From contig VZSR01003806.1 in the NCBI GenBank assembly GCA_013398615.1, forward strand, positions 15,120,413 through 15,184,412: DNA of 64,000 bases, written 5' to 3'. Below, piece by piece: positions 20,744 to 33,700 of this stretch. Position 1 is the stretch's first letter. The number at the start of each line of letters is the position of its first letter. This DNA is from Brachypodius melanocephalos (lineage: Eukaryota > Chordata > Aves > Passeriformes > Pycnonotidae). A model generated the notes under the pieces. The model had not been told where the DNA came from and did not search any database. It saw only the letters and a list, made by a program, of their open reading frames with translations. Made by a program: the position numbers and the translations under genes.

Positions 20744-23701
20744 GTTATATTGTAGCATTTAATTTTTAATTATACAATGTAGATTTTATTACAATTTTTA
20801 TAAAATGGCAGTTCTATAAATTATAAAAGTTAAAATTAAGTGTATGTCCTTAAAAACATCCTACAGATCATTTTTTCAGCAAAGGCTTTCAATACATCAT
20901 CACCTGCTAGTCTAAGTGCATTTTAACATTTAAAGACCCCTTCAAAACGCAGCTAACCAAGGAAACTGCATTTCAGATAAACATCCACTCTCCGCTTTCC
21001 TGCCTGGCATAAATCTTAATATCACAGAAATGTCTTTCACTGTAAATGTATAAAAAACAGACCACCACAAAATTGTAAGTAAGACAAAAGAGTCAAACTT
21101 GGATGCCTTGAGTTCATTATCAGCATCCACATTTAAGTAAATGGACCATAATATTCAGAGGTACTGAGTGCAACTCCAACTGCCTGCTGCCAGCAGAGAG
21201 AGAGGCAAGGACAGGAATCAAAGGGGAGAAAGAAAAGACAGGTATATGAGTTTTCCAGAGAGAGGTTGGATTTATGAACACAGTTATTACAGTATAGTAA
21301 ATAAGACCCTACTGTGTGATTTTCTGTCTGTACAATCTAGTTGTCCTCTTAAAATGTGCTAAATATAGAGTAAATGTACCAGCAAAGAGAAAATGAATTG
21401 ATAGGCAAATAAGCACAGCAGTAGCTTGCAAGGAATGTAAAAAATAAAACTCTTTAAGAGCTCTTCAAAACATATTGCTATTTTTTTTCTCACTCTGAAG
21501 CCTGTCTGCTCAGCTCACAAGGAATTAGAAGGGAAGAGGTGCACAGGGGATTGCGCAGTTTTTGTCAGCCAAGAATCGGCACAAGCATCTCCTGAACTGT
21601 GACCAAGCAGAGGTCTGACTTCAGCCCAACCCCTCGTTGGCCTTCAGCCATCTCCAGGATGGGTTTGCCTGGATTTGACTGCAGATGACTTTGTACCACA
21701 TCACAGTGTGAGGTGACCTGTGTGCAAACAGGACAAACCAGCAGGAGAAGGGCTCCTGCAGCTCTGTAGGAGGGCTTGGCCAGCAGTGGCAAGGTGCTGA
21801 CTTGATGTACATTGATTTATTTTTATTTATCTTACCACATTTACTGTGCTCAGCTGCCAAAGGGGATGCAGAATTTATCAGTCGAAGAGCCTTTCCTCTA
21901 GCCTTGCAGAAGGATGTTGCAACAAGAACCTGGAGTACCCATGTCACCTTTTCCCTGTCAGCTCCTGTCAGTGCCTGGTGGGGAGAGGAGTTCAGGTATC
22001 AAGTCACTCAGCCTCCCCTGATAGGTCTTTTTGGGCTGAAACAGCCCAAGGAAAACAGAAGTACCTGAGTTATTCATGTTCAGATGCTGCTAGAAAAAAA
22101 ACAAAGCACTTATCTGAAATCTTTTGAAAATTCCAAACTAAAAAAATTGTTCTCTCTTCCACAAAAACCCACATTCTTTTCAAACTGCAGAGAGCATGCA
22201 ATAAAAAATTTACGTTCACATCCTAGTTCTTAACCTCCTCCAAGTTTGGTTTCAGCCTTTCCAGACCAAAGACAATTGTCCAAGTTACTAGTACTAGTAT
22301 TAGTTAGTGCTAATGACCAACAGACTTACATGAGCCTTGCTGTAGGGAATATGTTTGCTAGGACAGTATAAAGTAATTTTAATTTCCACTACTTGAATTG
22401 AACAACCCTGAAGTTCCTCAGTCTTCAGAGCTATAAATCTGGAGCCAGATGAGCTCCTTTTCTACTCTCATTAATAAAATGAAGATGCATTTCTTTTCTT
22501 ATTCACGCAGTGATTTCTTGCCACCTGTATAAGCCGTTAGTACAAATGACAATGGCAACATGTCACCACAATTTGGAAAGGTAGAGATCACAGTTCTCCT
22601 GAGATGAAATTCACGGCTATGAAAGCCCTTCAGCCATCAATAACAGAGAAAGAAAACAGGGAGATTCTGTAATTATACTCAGAAAATGAAAGAGCAGCCC
22701 CTTTTGCAAATCAATGCCACATAACCTCTCAAGAGTCGTTTGCATGTGACCCTGTTCTTCCTGAGCCCAGAGGTCCAAGGGAAATACATCAGTGTAGTCA
22801 GGGTCTCTTCTGCAGTACATTTACCATTTATGATTCTCAAAGTGTACCTGTGAAAATAAATTCCATTACCATAAGGTAAACAAAATGTAATTGCACCAGC
22901 CAATTATAACATCATACAACACCACAACATTTCATTTTTATCCTTATTAGAGCTAGTTCCAAAAGACTCCTGCTCACCTTCCATCCTCCAGCCCAGTCCC
23001 TATTATTGTTATTTATGAATCATACTGCAGTGGCAGAGACACAAGACAATAGTCTAACTGTTTCTGCTTTTCAATTATGAATATGTGTCACTTTTGCCAA
23101 TAAGAAAGGCATTTGTGTAACTAGCTCCTGGAACCAGGAATTGCTGCTCAGGCTTATAATTAACTTGGTGCTCTGAGGCAGCAGAAGGAGAGCTGCAGTC
23201 CAGCAGCTCTTTGAAGCAACCCAGACATAGGCAGTATGTGCAGGTCACACGCTACACGAGAAAGGTCAGTAAAAGTAGGACACCTTGTTCTCAGATTGAT
23301 GGGCCTTCAAGGAGCTGTGGACAATGGCAAGGATCTCTGTGCTGCCAGTGAGCTGCACATGGAGACTCACCTTCAAACTAGAGGCATTTCTGCACGTTCT
23401 CCTTGCTGAGTTGTTTTTCTCCTTGTACTTTCCTGGGTCCTTGGTCAGTGACAAACAAGACCAGTATTGTTGTTTTCAATACACACAGGGAGAAGCCCCA
23501 GTGCCTGAAACATTTCTGTAATAATGCAGTCAAAGTTGACGGTGGGAGGGTGTATGTGGGTGTGCCAACTCAGCACTTGAGCACATGGACACCTTCTACA
23601 GAGGGGAAACAGGCTGATCACGACTCCAGAACTTCAACACCAGGATTCCCAAATTTCCACTTGCATAAAAGATTACGATGCTATTGCCACTGACCTAAGT
23701 G
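20744..23701. other. no feature recognised
   Basis: AT-rich immediately after the gap, GC-richer at 21560-22060 and 23160-23640. Several open frames of 60 to 108 codons overlap on both strands with no splice or domain support. No repeat family was identified. Confidence 0.4.
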
Positions 23702-24263
23702 TGTTGTGTTTGGTTGGCGTTGAGTTAAATTTCCTCACAGTGGCTGGTATAGGGCTGTGTTTTGGATTTGTGCTGAACACAGGGTTGATAATACAGAGAT
23801 GTTCTTTTCTCACTGCTGAGCAGGGAATACACAGAGCCAAGGCCTTTTCTGCTTTTATTATTGCCATGCTGGTGAGGAGATGTGGGTGAGACACAGCCAG
23901 GACAGTTGTCCCCAGCTGCCAAAGGGACATTCCATACCATGATATCATGGCCAATGTATAACGTGGGGTCAGAAGGAGGAATGGGGTGACATTTGTAGTG
24001 ATGATGTTTGACTTCCCAGTCATCATTACATGTGATGGGGCCCTGCTCTTCTGGGGGTGGATGAACACCTGCTTGCCCATGAGAAGTGGCAAATAATTTC
24101 TTGTTTTATTTTGCTTGCTTGCACAGCCTTTGCTTTTCCTACTGCACTTTGTCTCAACCCGTGAGTTTTTCCGGCTTTTACCGTTTCAGTTCTCTCCCTT
24201 ATCCCACTGGTAGGGGAGTAACTGGGTGCTACTTTTTTACTGGCTGGGGCTAAACCAACAACA
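23702..24263 (+). mobile_element. Solo LTR of an avian endogenous retrovirus (about 562 bp)
   Basis: Begins TGTTGTGTTTGG and ends CCAACAACA, giving inverted TG...CA ends. Internal text follows a well-spread bird LTR: 'ggatttgtgctgaacacagg', 'cacagagccaaggccttttc', 'gggacattccataccatgat', 'tggatgaacacctgcttgcc', and a 3' part with 'tctcaacccgtgag' and 'tctctcccttatcccac'. A TATA-like 'tgtataac' sits near 23955. There is no internal retroviral sequence, so it is a solo LTR. A perfect target-site duplication is not obvious. Class assignment (ERVL-like) is from memory of the family and not certain. Confidence 0.85.
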
Positions 24264-24427
24264 CTCTCCTAACAAAGCAATGTAGTGAGCATAAAAATCC
24301 CCTTAAGTGATACTATAAAGGGCTTTATTTTTATGACACCTGGATAAACAGACAAACATGCACTACGACAAAGATATGCAAAGGCACAAGGTGCAGAAAA
24401 GGAAATTCTGATTATACATTAATTCTT

Positions 24428-24612
24428 TTACTGTGAGATAGTCAAACACCATAACTGGTTCCCCAGAGAGGCTGCAAGAGCCTCATCTTTGCAGGCAGTC
24501 AAAACTGAGAAGGAAACAGCTTTGAGGAGAACGCTCTATACTGGCCCTGATTTGAGCACATAGGTGAAAACATGGGATTTTTAGAGATCCTTTCCAACAT
24601 AAATCATACTGC
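24428..24612 (+). repeat. CR1 LINE 3'-end fragment
   Basis: 'ttactgtgagatagtcaaac' followed by 'ggttccccagagaggctgca', and 'gatcctttccaac' near the end, follow the sense-strand CR1 3' UTR. The terminal octamer is lost. Moderately diverged. It begins 165 bp after the solo LTR. Confidence 0.85.
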
Positions 24613-25440
24613 TGTACTAAAGACCAGTGGTAAAAGTTTATCATGGAAACATTTTCCTGCATCTCTCTGATACACCACCATGAAACCCTTTCAGAAAGGT
24701 CAGTGTCTCATGTCTCTGGTTTCCAGGAAGGTCCCTGTCCAGATGAATAACATTGCCTTTTTAAAGTCCAGTGCACTGAACCTCTATTTTCACAGATTTT
24801 TCAGCCATTCCTCCAATCTGTGACCTAAAGAAGGAGCAGTCCACAACAGGGATTGATGTTCCAGATAGGAAACATAAACAGAAACCAACAAATAATTCAA
24901 GGACTTTTGACAGGATTCTTAATTCTGTTTTCCATCTGGTCTGCATAGCCTCTAAATTTTAAGCAGCAGATAACAGCATTGTCATCTCTTGTGTGAACAG
25001 AGACAAGATGGGTTGGATAAACACGAGCATCTCTTCAGGGATAGTTTCTCTTTTTGGTTAGCTCTAAGGGATAACTCATCCCTCATCACTTCAGCTTGAC
25101 CCTTCAAGGGCTAATCCCTCCTCAGGTCCAGATGGGTGCCAGGGATCCAACCAATCTGAACAGCTGGAGTAAATCACCTCATCATCACAAAACTGCCTTT
25201 GTGAATTCACAGGCATTCTGAATCCCAAAAGGGCTTGCATGACAAATGATGTCAAAGCTTTTACTTGGCATGTTTGGGAAAGAACACGGGCAGAGTGGGG
25301 TTAAAATTAATTTTAAAAAAATAATAAATAAAGGCTTGAGAATATAGATATAAGTAGGAACAACAGCAAGAAATTAAACAAAGGGAAAATTAGCAAGAAC
25401 ATCACAGAAAATTCGATAGTAGGAACTACTAGAGTGTATC
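24613..25440. other. no feature recognised
   Basis: Unassigned AT-rich sequence. Confidence 0.45.
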
Positions 25441-25580
25441 ACAGCCTCCCATGGGGAAGATCTTCTGCTTCCAATACTTAAAACTAGATTGGACAAAGCA
25501 ACATCATTCAGGGAACAGTCCTGCACTAAAAAAGGAACAGACTGCTTTGTCTGACATGTCTTTTCCATGTCTAATTTTGG
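25441..25580 (+). repeat. Old CR1-type LINE 3' fragment
   Basis: 'catggggaagatcttc' followed by 'taaaactagattggacaaag' and 'gggaacagtcctgcac', then a worn 'tgtcttttccatgtctaatt', match the 3' region of old CR1 subfamilies also known from other reptiles. It is more diverged than the 24428 copy. Confidence 0.65.
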
Positions 25581-26293
25581 TGGGTATATGATAGCATTAT
25601 GTATGACACAGGATCCCTTTTCAAGTAAAAAAATATCTGTCACTGACTCTTTGTCCCCTTGCTCTTTATCCTTTTTTTTTTCACCTCAAGCCTTCTGAAA
25701 GCATTAACTACCCAAATCAAAGCACACAGTTTGCATTTGCAGATCTACTATTTCAATAACTATCTGCAAATATTAGTTATTTCACATACTGCTTCTCCTC
25801 ATTTGATTACAAATAAGAACAATTCCCTTAAAAACATTTAATATCTATATTTTAGGGTAGCACTATATAAAAAAAAAGTAGGGAGAGAGAAAATTACCTT
25901 CAGTGACAGGTAATTCACTGGGTACTTGCCTAGAATTCACATGCTACATTTCATAATGCTCATTTTAAAGTCACAGTAAACTGCACATCTTTTCCTCTGA
26001 AAGTTGAATTCAAACATGAGAGGTGATGAGAGCTAATCAATTATATTGTGACATTAAAAAATAACAACAATGGTGTTCAGGAAAAAATAAACAGCCTTGA
26101 AAATATGAGTGGCTGAATATTTTAGTATATTATTTTGTAAGTTCTGTAACATTGCAATGTTGGTGCAGTGTTTCTTCTCTTCATCCCACTCCTCTCTGCC
26201 CCCTTCAAATGAAATTACAATTCAATAGAATTTAAAGACCTTTTCTTGTGCTGTAAGAACAGCATGCTTAAGAGGAACAGATTTCCTTGGCAA
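25581..26293. other. no feature recognised
   Basis: AT-rich unassigned sequence. Confidence 0.45.
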
Positions 26294-26660
26294 TCACAGC
26301 TCCACAAAGGAGGCTTTCACAAGTAACACAGAGAAAATGGAAATTTTTCCGTACAGGGAAACACAAACACTTTTAATGGCTTCCTGAACTTTGGTTGGCA
26401 CCAGCACCACACCTGAGCTGGATACACAGGCAGCAGTGCTGCCTACCCTTTCCTTATCCTGCACCAGTGCAAAGTGCCAAGGGATGTCCTGCAGGAGCTG
26501 GGTGACAGCAGAGCAGATCAGGCCAGGGAATTCCTGAACCTCCCTGCAGCTGCTCCCTGCTGCAATGAGCCCTGGAGCTGTCACACATAAGGACAGACCT
26601 GAGGATGCTACAGGCTCCAGAGATGGAAGCAGATCCCAGCAGCTCCAGAACAAGAAATTG
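26294..26660 (-). CDS. Coding-like open segment with strong acceptor, gene unknown
   Basis: On the minus strand the acceptor 'accctttttttag' precedes 26660. After one base the frame stays open for 121 codons to a TGA at 26294-26296. Codons follow a clear RNY pattern and GC content jumps above both flanks. The frame includes GLIAAGSSCREVQEFPGL, SAVTQLLQDIPWHFALVQDK and GVVLVPTKVQEAIKSVCVSL. It may be a terminal exon, or an internal exon ending at a weaker donor such as AAAGG|GTAGGC or CTCAG|GTGTGG. I see no poly(A) signal close below it and no known domain. An unrecognised old repeat is the main alternative. Confidence 0.3.
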
Positions 26661-28774
26661 CTAAAAAAAGGGTAAATTAACTCCTCTTTAGGTGACTAAA
26701 CCAACTCTGGCATAAAGGATATTTTTATCTGTTAGCATCAAATCATTCCTATTACAAGGACAGGAAGAGAAAAATAATTTGTTTCCTGACCTGAAAACAC
26801 GTGATGCTGTTCTGTCTCACTTAGAATTTCTATGTTTCCTTCCAGCTCTTTCTTTTTTCTGTTCAACTGCCAGGCAGAGAGAGAAAGATCACTAATGAAC
26901 CGCAGCTTCTGTTCAGGTCATTAGCCCTACCAGAGAGAAAGTTAATGAACCCTAGTATATAAAGACAAAATCAAGTTTTCTTTAATAGTTTCCATACCAA
27001 GAGCATCATTTTCTGTTAGTGTAATCCCTGGATGATTTAGTTTTAGTACCTTTTTTTTTTTTTTCTTTGCACTTTCTACCCTGGTTTTGGAAGAAGTGCA
27101 ACAGAGAACATCTGGTCATTAAGTGCATACAGGTGATATTCAGATGCTGTGGAACAAGCACCAGAGGTAGTCAGGCAGGGAGGGAAAGGTAGGCTACCTT
27201 GTACAAGAAAGGCTCTGGGGGAAGTCAGAAATGAAAAGTGACAACTTGCTGAAGTGTTGTCCCACAGAACAGGTCCTACAATGACAACAAAACAGTTGAG
27301 CACCCACTGAGCCCCTGATATTCCCTGAGAACATTTCTTTCTCTTGCTGGTCTTCCCCTACTTGTAGACAAACATTCAGACACAAACAACTTATGTACTT
27401 TATGCTTTACCTGAGTGATTTGAAGACTTCAGAGCACTTATCTCTCATAGTGGCCCATGGGGATAAGAAAGTGCTGTTTCCATTCTATGGCATTATTTAT
27501 GATTTTCCAAGCAAACAATGGTCAGGCAGGATGTCTTTTCCCCTAGCTCTCCAGCATCCTAAAAGAACAGTTATTCTTTTCTTCACAGCTCCATCAGGAT
27601 CAATAGACAGTACTGCACCCAGAAGAACTCAGCCACTCCTAGAAGTGCTTTTCTTTTGATGGAAATGTGCTTGAGAAGTTACACAAATATAAGTTGTGGT
27701 GTTAAGGAAATGGAAGAGAAGAAAAAGCACCTATGACAGTCCTGTGAAAATATGTGCACATTAAATCAAAGCCCAGGAATGTGGGCCAACTGTACCAATG
27801 AAGCCCCTTCAGTAAGCTTTACGTGACAACTCTTGAACCCAGCAGTCCTACTGGGACATTGCCTGGACTCTTACTCATTTCATGATTACAAACCCTATGG
27901 CATTTTTCACATTTATTCTTGGAGCAGGTTGTATAATTTCCATGCCATACTAAAACCAGATGGGGTGTATGAAGAAATTAGGTGCCAATGTAAGAAATGG
28001 GGATGGACATTATCCAGTGTATTTTACTTCCATTTAGATTTTCAGGTTCTGCTATATTCTATTCCTGGCAAACTCCTTCCTGCAACACACTTAAGTTGTG
28101 AATAGAAGAAAAAAGTAAAGATTCTCATCCAAATGAAACTTTCCTTATTTTTTTAATAACTGCTGATTGGAAAGAAAATTACTCCACAACCACCCTCAGC
28201 TCCACAGCAATGTGTATATTAAACATAATGCCCACAAATCCTAATCTCCTGTTACCTGTGTTTGACATTAACATCTACCAACACTGAACACTGGGGAGAT
28301 TGCATCCAGTTTTGTGTCAAGCATGGAACTAGATTCACTGCTCCAGCCTGCATCTTTTTGCTGGAAAAATGGATGCAGCCTAGCAAAGATAAATGCTGCA
28401 TCCCTCATTAGGGAGTAGCTTTAAATTATGGAAAAGGAATCAGTGTGTTTCCCGACTTGTCCCAGCCCTGAAATGCTGCAGCCTCACTCACAGGCCAATG
28501 GGAATTGTGAGGAAAAAATTTGGTTTGCCTTTTCTTTCATTACCCGACCATTTGCTTCTCAGCTACTTTTAATAGTAATGAGCAGAAAGATCAGCAAAGA
28601 CTTGGAAAAGCCTGGTGCTCTTTGCATGCACACATCCTTCCACTGGCATTACTTTTCCATCAGTATTTCTCTAGAGTAGATAAGCATGGTATTTTTATCC
28701 AAAGGCAATTTACTGGCATAGAAAAAGTACAGCAGACAATGCATTCCTACTCTATTATGCATGAACACCCGGTA
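26661..28774. other. no feature recognised
   Basis: Unassigned AT-rich sequence, with a T14 run at about 27051-27064. Open frames here have no splice context. Confidence 0.4.
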
Positions 28775-28925
28775 TGTGCTCAACTTTCCTCTCGGTCTTA
28801 TTTATCGCGCTGTCATTAAACCTGTGTCGCTATTACTGTTCTCTAATACACGTCACAAAAATGTGCTCTTATCAGGGCTCCTCTCTCATCTGCTGATCTA
28901 ATAATACACTGCCTCACCATTTTGG
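28775..28925. promoter_or_regulatory. Candidate conserved non-coding element
   Basis: Repeat-free stretch that keeps CpGs in AT-rich surroundings ('ttatttatcgcgctgtcatt', 'ctgtgtcgctattactg', 'aatacacgtcac'). It contains homeobox- and GATA-like words ('tcattaaa', 'cttatcag'). This texture is typical of vertebrate conserved regulatory elements, but conservation cannot be seen from one sequence. Confidence 0.25.
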
Positions 28926-29689
28926 TGATTTTAACACAAACAAACAAACACAAAAAGGTTCAGGCACAATATTCTCAGGAAAGTGATGTTCGTGTTTCAG
29001 CATAAACAAAAGCCTTCCTGTTATTTTCAAGTCAACTTAATGGTTCAGCACTGCTGACAGAATCATTCAATGATGCCCATCCAAGGGAGCAGCCACCTAT
29101 TTAAAACTTGAGGTTATGAAGGTCTGGTCGGCAAATATTTGTGAATATTTATGGAATTTTAGCGAAAAACATTGTAGTGGATTGTTTTGAGTCACAAGAA
29201 ATGTTTTTGGCTATGTTTAGAGTAGCTCTCAGAGAGAAGTGTCCTCGGGCTCTGTCTGACCTGATACTCTGAAAGTGACAGGTTGTGTCCCAAGACACCA
29301 AAATTCAACTGACCAGGCAGTGAAATCAGCAGGTCAGTGGTGGTGGTTTTGGATGAGGACAGCAAACATCCCCCAGAGCAGAGCCTGATAGGAACAGGAC
29401 GAACCACTCCTGATGTGCAGGCCAGGTGCAAACCCTGTTTCAGATGGGGACCAAGCTCGACAGCATTTCAGCCCATTTGGCCTCTGCCACCAAGAACAGT
29501 CCCAGGCATGTTCAATTTATCTGTAGAAACAATGCTGAGTAGTGTCTGCTCCACTTTTGTCAGATAAGATGGTGGTTGTCAGGCTTGCCTGAATTTGCTT
29601 CAAAAACATTACTTAGTGTCAGGGCTGCACAACCACAAGAATTTTGTCGGGCACCTGAAGATAAAAAGGACACAGGGTTCTGGAGATGT

Positions 29690-29870
29690 GTTTAAACAGG
29701 GCTCATCACACTCTTTTATCGTTGTATCGTTTGTCAGTGCGGAAGAGGAAGCATGTGAAAAATCATTAGACTGAGCAAGGAGGATGAATAAAATTAATTA
29801 AATTATCATGAACAAGGCAGCTCATAATCCAATTGGAGAAGGTGATTATATATCATACTCAGCTAACTAG
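29690..29870. promoter_or_regulatory. Candidate conserved non-coding element
   Basis: Contains a dense set of homeodomain-type cores ('aaaattaattaaattatc', 'ctcataatccaattgg') and CpG-retaining text ('ttatcgttgtatcgtttg', 'cagtgcggaag') without repeats or coding potential. Inferred only from texture. Confidence 0.25.
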
Positions 29871-30675
29871 AAAACACAGGCAGGAAAGACCCACAGTGGA
29901 AACAGAAACTCTTCTATCAAAAAAATAATTGCAGGGAGAAAAATGAATTCAGAACCACATTATTTTAGCAGAATTTTCCTCAACTAAGCTCTAATAGATC
30001 TAATCAGTGCAGCAGATGAGGACAGGCACTGCACTGTTATTTTACAGGATAGTGAAGGCATTGTAAACAAGGGGAGTGATATTTTTCTCCCTGTTAAGCC
30101 CCTTAACAAGCTACCTGATTGTATGCTGTACCTTTAGAAGGCAGAAGATAGGAACACAGTCTAGTAGGGGACAAAAATCTAGTGGAGGTTGTACTAAGTT
30201 TAATGATGTTTTCAGGTATGTGGTGAAAGTGCCAACTCTGCTTTTCAAACGTGAACTCTGGTTATAGTTACAGAAGGGACACTATTAAACTTTTGAGGCA
30301 CTACATGAATCATATCTCTAGAGCAATATATTATATCAGTAAAAATGGGAATTTCAATTCAGAATGTGACTTTGCTATACCTATCAAAAATCAGTTTGAT
30401 TTCTGTTGGCCTTCATTTTTCCAAAAGTTACATTTATTTTAGCATTTCAGTACTACTTGAAGAGTCCTGACTCAGTCGTTGGCATAGATGATGTTGAAGT
30501 GTCATGATTACTGAAACTATTAATTCATATGACCACTTGTAACTCTACTAATATTAATAACGATGAAAATCAGCATTAGTACCGTCATAGTAGCATCCAA
30601 ATGCCAGTGGCAAGTGGGCTGCAGTCTGATGTGCACCGTGTAATAGGTGAAGACCTCTTTAGGCAAATGTTAAGA
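29871..30675. other. no feature recognised
   Basis: AT-rich unassigned sequence. Confidence 0.45.
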
Positions 30676-30750
30676 TAGTTTATATATATAAAATTACATA
30701 TATATGATAAGAAAGCCCATATATGTATGTGTGTATATATATATACACAG
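30676..30750. repeat. Interrupted TA/TG microsatellite
   Basis: Alternating TA blocks ('tttatatatataaaa', 'acatatatatgat', 'gtatatatatatacac') with a short GT block, separated by a few unique bases. Confidence 0.85.
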
Positions 30751-33700
30751 ATTCAGGCCCTGCAATAGGGTCCAATTCCACAGAACAGCTGTATATTATC
30801 ACAATTCTGCAATCCAAGATCTGGAGAAGCTCAGTCAGTCTATGCATTTCATGAAGACCTTGGTATTTTCGGAAAGAGATTTCTGCCGAATTTCCCTAGA
30901 TGTGGCAGTAAGAGCAAAATATGCACGTAAGTTATTTCACATGAGATCAGTGTCATCACAGAAAAGTAAGGTCGTTCAGTACCAGTCAGGCATGCTATTA
31001 AGTAACAGCTTTTTAAAATTTCCGAATCTTGACAAAGTCCATATTTTCTATCAGAAGCCAGAGCCAAATTCCAAAGGGGATTGCAGCCAGGAGCTTCTGT
31101 TAGATTCAGCAGGAAGTGTGTTTGTTGGGTAAGGATTTGGCTTTATAAATTAAAGATACAATAATATTTAGCTGAAAAGGCTTCACAAATCTTGAAACAT
31201 TTCCAACCATAGCTCTCTAAAATCATGAGTCAAGCAATGAAAACTATGAGACTGGCTTTAAAATTAAGTTCCCTAGCTGTCGCAACTTAGTAAACATAGC
31301 TCTCTTCTCTCCCTCACCACTCCCTTTACAAGGAGCAGCATAATAAATATACTGTGTTTTTAAATTGGATCTGAATGTCTCATACAACCTTCTGGTTCCT
31401 CAGTCTGAAAGAAAAAGCATTTTAGTAATCAGCAAAATCTCATGTTATCCCCAAAAAAGCAGAGTCATCATGTTCTACTGCCTGTCAGGATTAGCCCAGT
31501 GCTATGTCCCAGATTTTCCCACGTATTTTCAGGGAGAGTATATTTCAAGTAGCACTCACTGCTTCAAAATTTAGTATTTGAATGAAGCAGATAACCCCCA
31601 ACTCCTGATAATTATATCACTTTTAAATGATTCCTCAAGTAATTCTTTTGACTACTTCAATACAAGTAATCAAGGGACATTCAGAATTTGAGTCCAAGTG
31701 TGGTTCCAAACCTCTCCCTCCACGATACTCGACAGGTATCTCACACCTAGCCATGGTTTTGCCCATGACAACTGAGCACTCTCACAGGCAGTTCCATGGT
31801 CTAGGGAAGAGCATAGACCAGGAATGATTCCTAACAGGGCGTAGTCACACTGCCTTTTCTGATGAGATTTTTCCTCAGTGTGGACATGAGCCAGACTAGG
31901 CCAACAGGTCTGCAAGTCACAATTTCCATTGTGTTTTCTTTAGCACTGTCATTATGGTCATTGAGACAGATAACTATCCAGTGGAACAGCCTCATTCTAA
32001 GGGAAGAAGCACAGACACTGTAGGTATTAATATAACTATGCACCAGAATGCCAGAGCACTAAACAATACCTTTAAATATCAAAAAAGACTTTTAATTTTG
32101 GCATCTTTACAGCAGTTAGTACAAAATTCATCTGGTTCCAATGTATTCAAATATTTCTGTGAATGAACTTCCATGAATATGAATGTCACACTAGAGAGCA
32201 GCTTTGCCTAAACACCTGCAATTTTCTGCTTCTTTGCTCCTCAGTCCTTCAGTTGAAAAGAAAAAACTGAGTCTGAAAATAGGAGTCTGAAATCATGAGA
32301 CTGTGAGTCTGAAAAAAAGGAACGTATCATACTAAATCTTCCAGTGGTATGGAGAGTCCACCAACTTCCTGGATAATATTCTGCTTTGCAAATAAGATGT
32401 CTTCCTAAGGACTGGTGCTGCAATTTACAATCATTACTTCTCATTCTAACAACTGTGGACACATAGAAAACTTCATTTAATTTCATCTTTGCAGCTACCA
32501 TTTATGTGTGGGAAGGCTGTTTTCAGATCATCTCTTTAGCCCCTATCAGTCTTCTCAAGATAAGGCAAACCCATTTTTCCAAGCTTGCAGGCTTATTTTA
32601 AAATTTTCATTTCTTTCTTCTGGATAGTCTTTAATAGATCCCCATCTTGCCTGAAGAGTGGTGTCCTGTCAGAAGCTTATCAGCCCTGAGGAGACAATTA
32701 CAGCTTGGACACCATATTCCCATTTACAGTGCTCATAGTAATAGTTTCTTTACCACAGGAAGTTAAACTTTCCCCACTGAATTATTTTACATGATCATTT
32801 TATTTACAACAAATAAATATTTTTTTTCTTGGTTATTTTCTTGGTTGGTTATTTTTTTCCTGCCTGTGTACTAACCTTTCTGATTTTGTCTTTACTTGCA
32901 TTGCTTTTACGTTTGCTCTTAATAATTGAATATATTTTTCTTCTGTGTGATGAATGCTAAATGTTCATGTTTTGGAAGATTTCACAGTTTTTCTAAGTCA
33001 CTTGTTTTCCAGCAGACCATTCTGAACAGTCAGTTGAAGACTTCTTCCTCAGAAACTACATCACTCTCCCTCCTTGTACTCCTGTGAATCAAGGATTTGG
33101 TGTTTAATGCTCTTGGTTACTCAGGTTGTCTTTCACTTCCTTTTTCCCAAGTAGCTCTTTTATATGAGCCATGATCCAACCTATGAGTCTTCCTCCTGCT
33201 TTCTTTGCTATTAGTGTAAAGTGTTGGCACCAGTAAATTTGAATAAACCCTTGTCTTTTTCTGTTCCTATATTGACTGATGCATGGGTTGTTTAAGTACC
33301 CCATCAATACTAATTACTGTGCATAAGACAAGTCTATGAGCTACAAGCTCAAGTCTCAGGTTTCATTCTGGCACACAGCTTGCTTCCAGAAGCATCAGAG
33401 CCTAACAGCAGCTGGATACTGCTAGTCATCCCAAAAGAGAGTCACTAAATACTCTCTTCTTTGTTTTCTCTACGTAAAAGTGAGCTTTCAAGACTTTGAG
33501 GCACAGACACTCTTCTCCATTTGTATGAAACAGGTAAAAACATAACTGGGAGCAGAGTATGATGTGCTGACATCAGCTGAGTTCTTATTGGGGTGTTTCA
33601 GGATGAGAAGAGTACAAAGGAGTGAAAAGTATAACGGCACAGAAACACGTAATGGAAGAAGAAATAAAAAACTGAAGAGGGACAAAAGTAAAAAAAAAAA

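Noticed and set aside
30704..31132. 143-codon plus-strand open frame
   Set aside because: Begins inside a TA/TG microsatellite and has no splice context.
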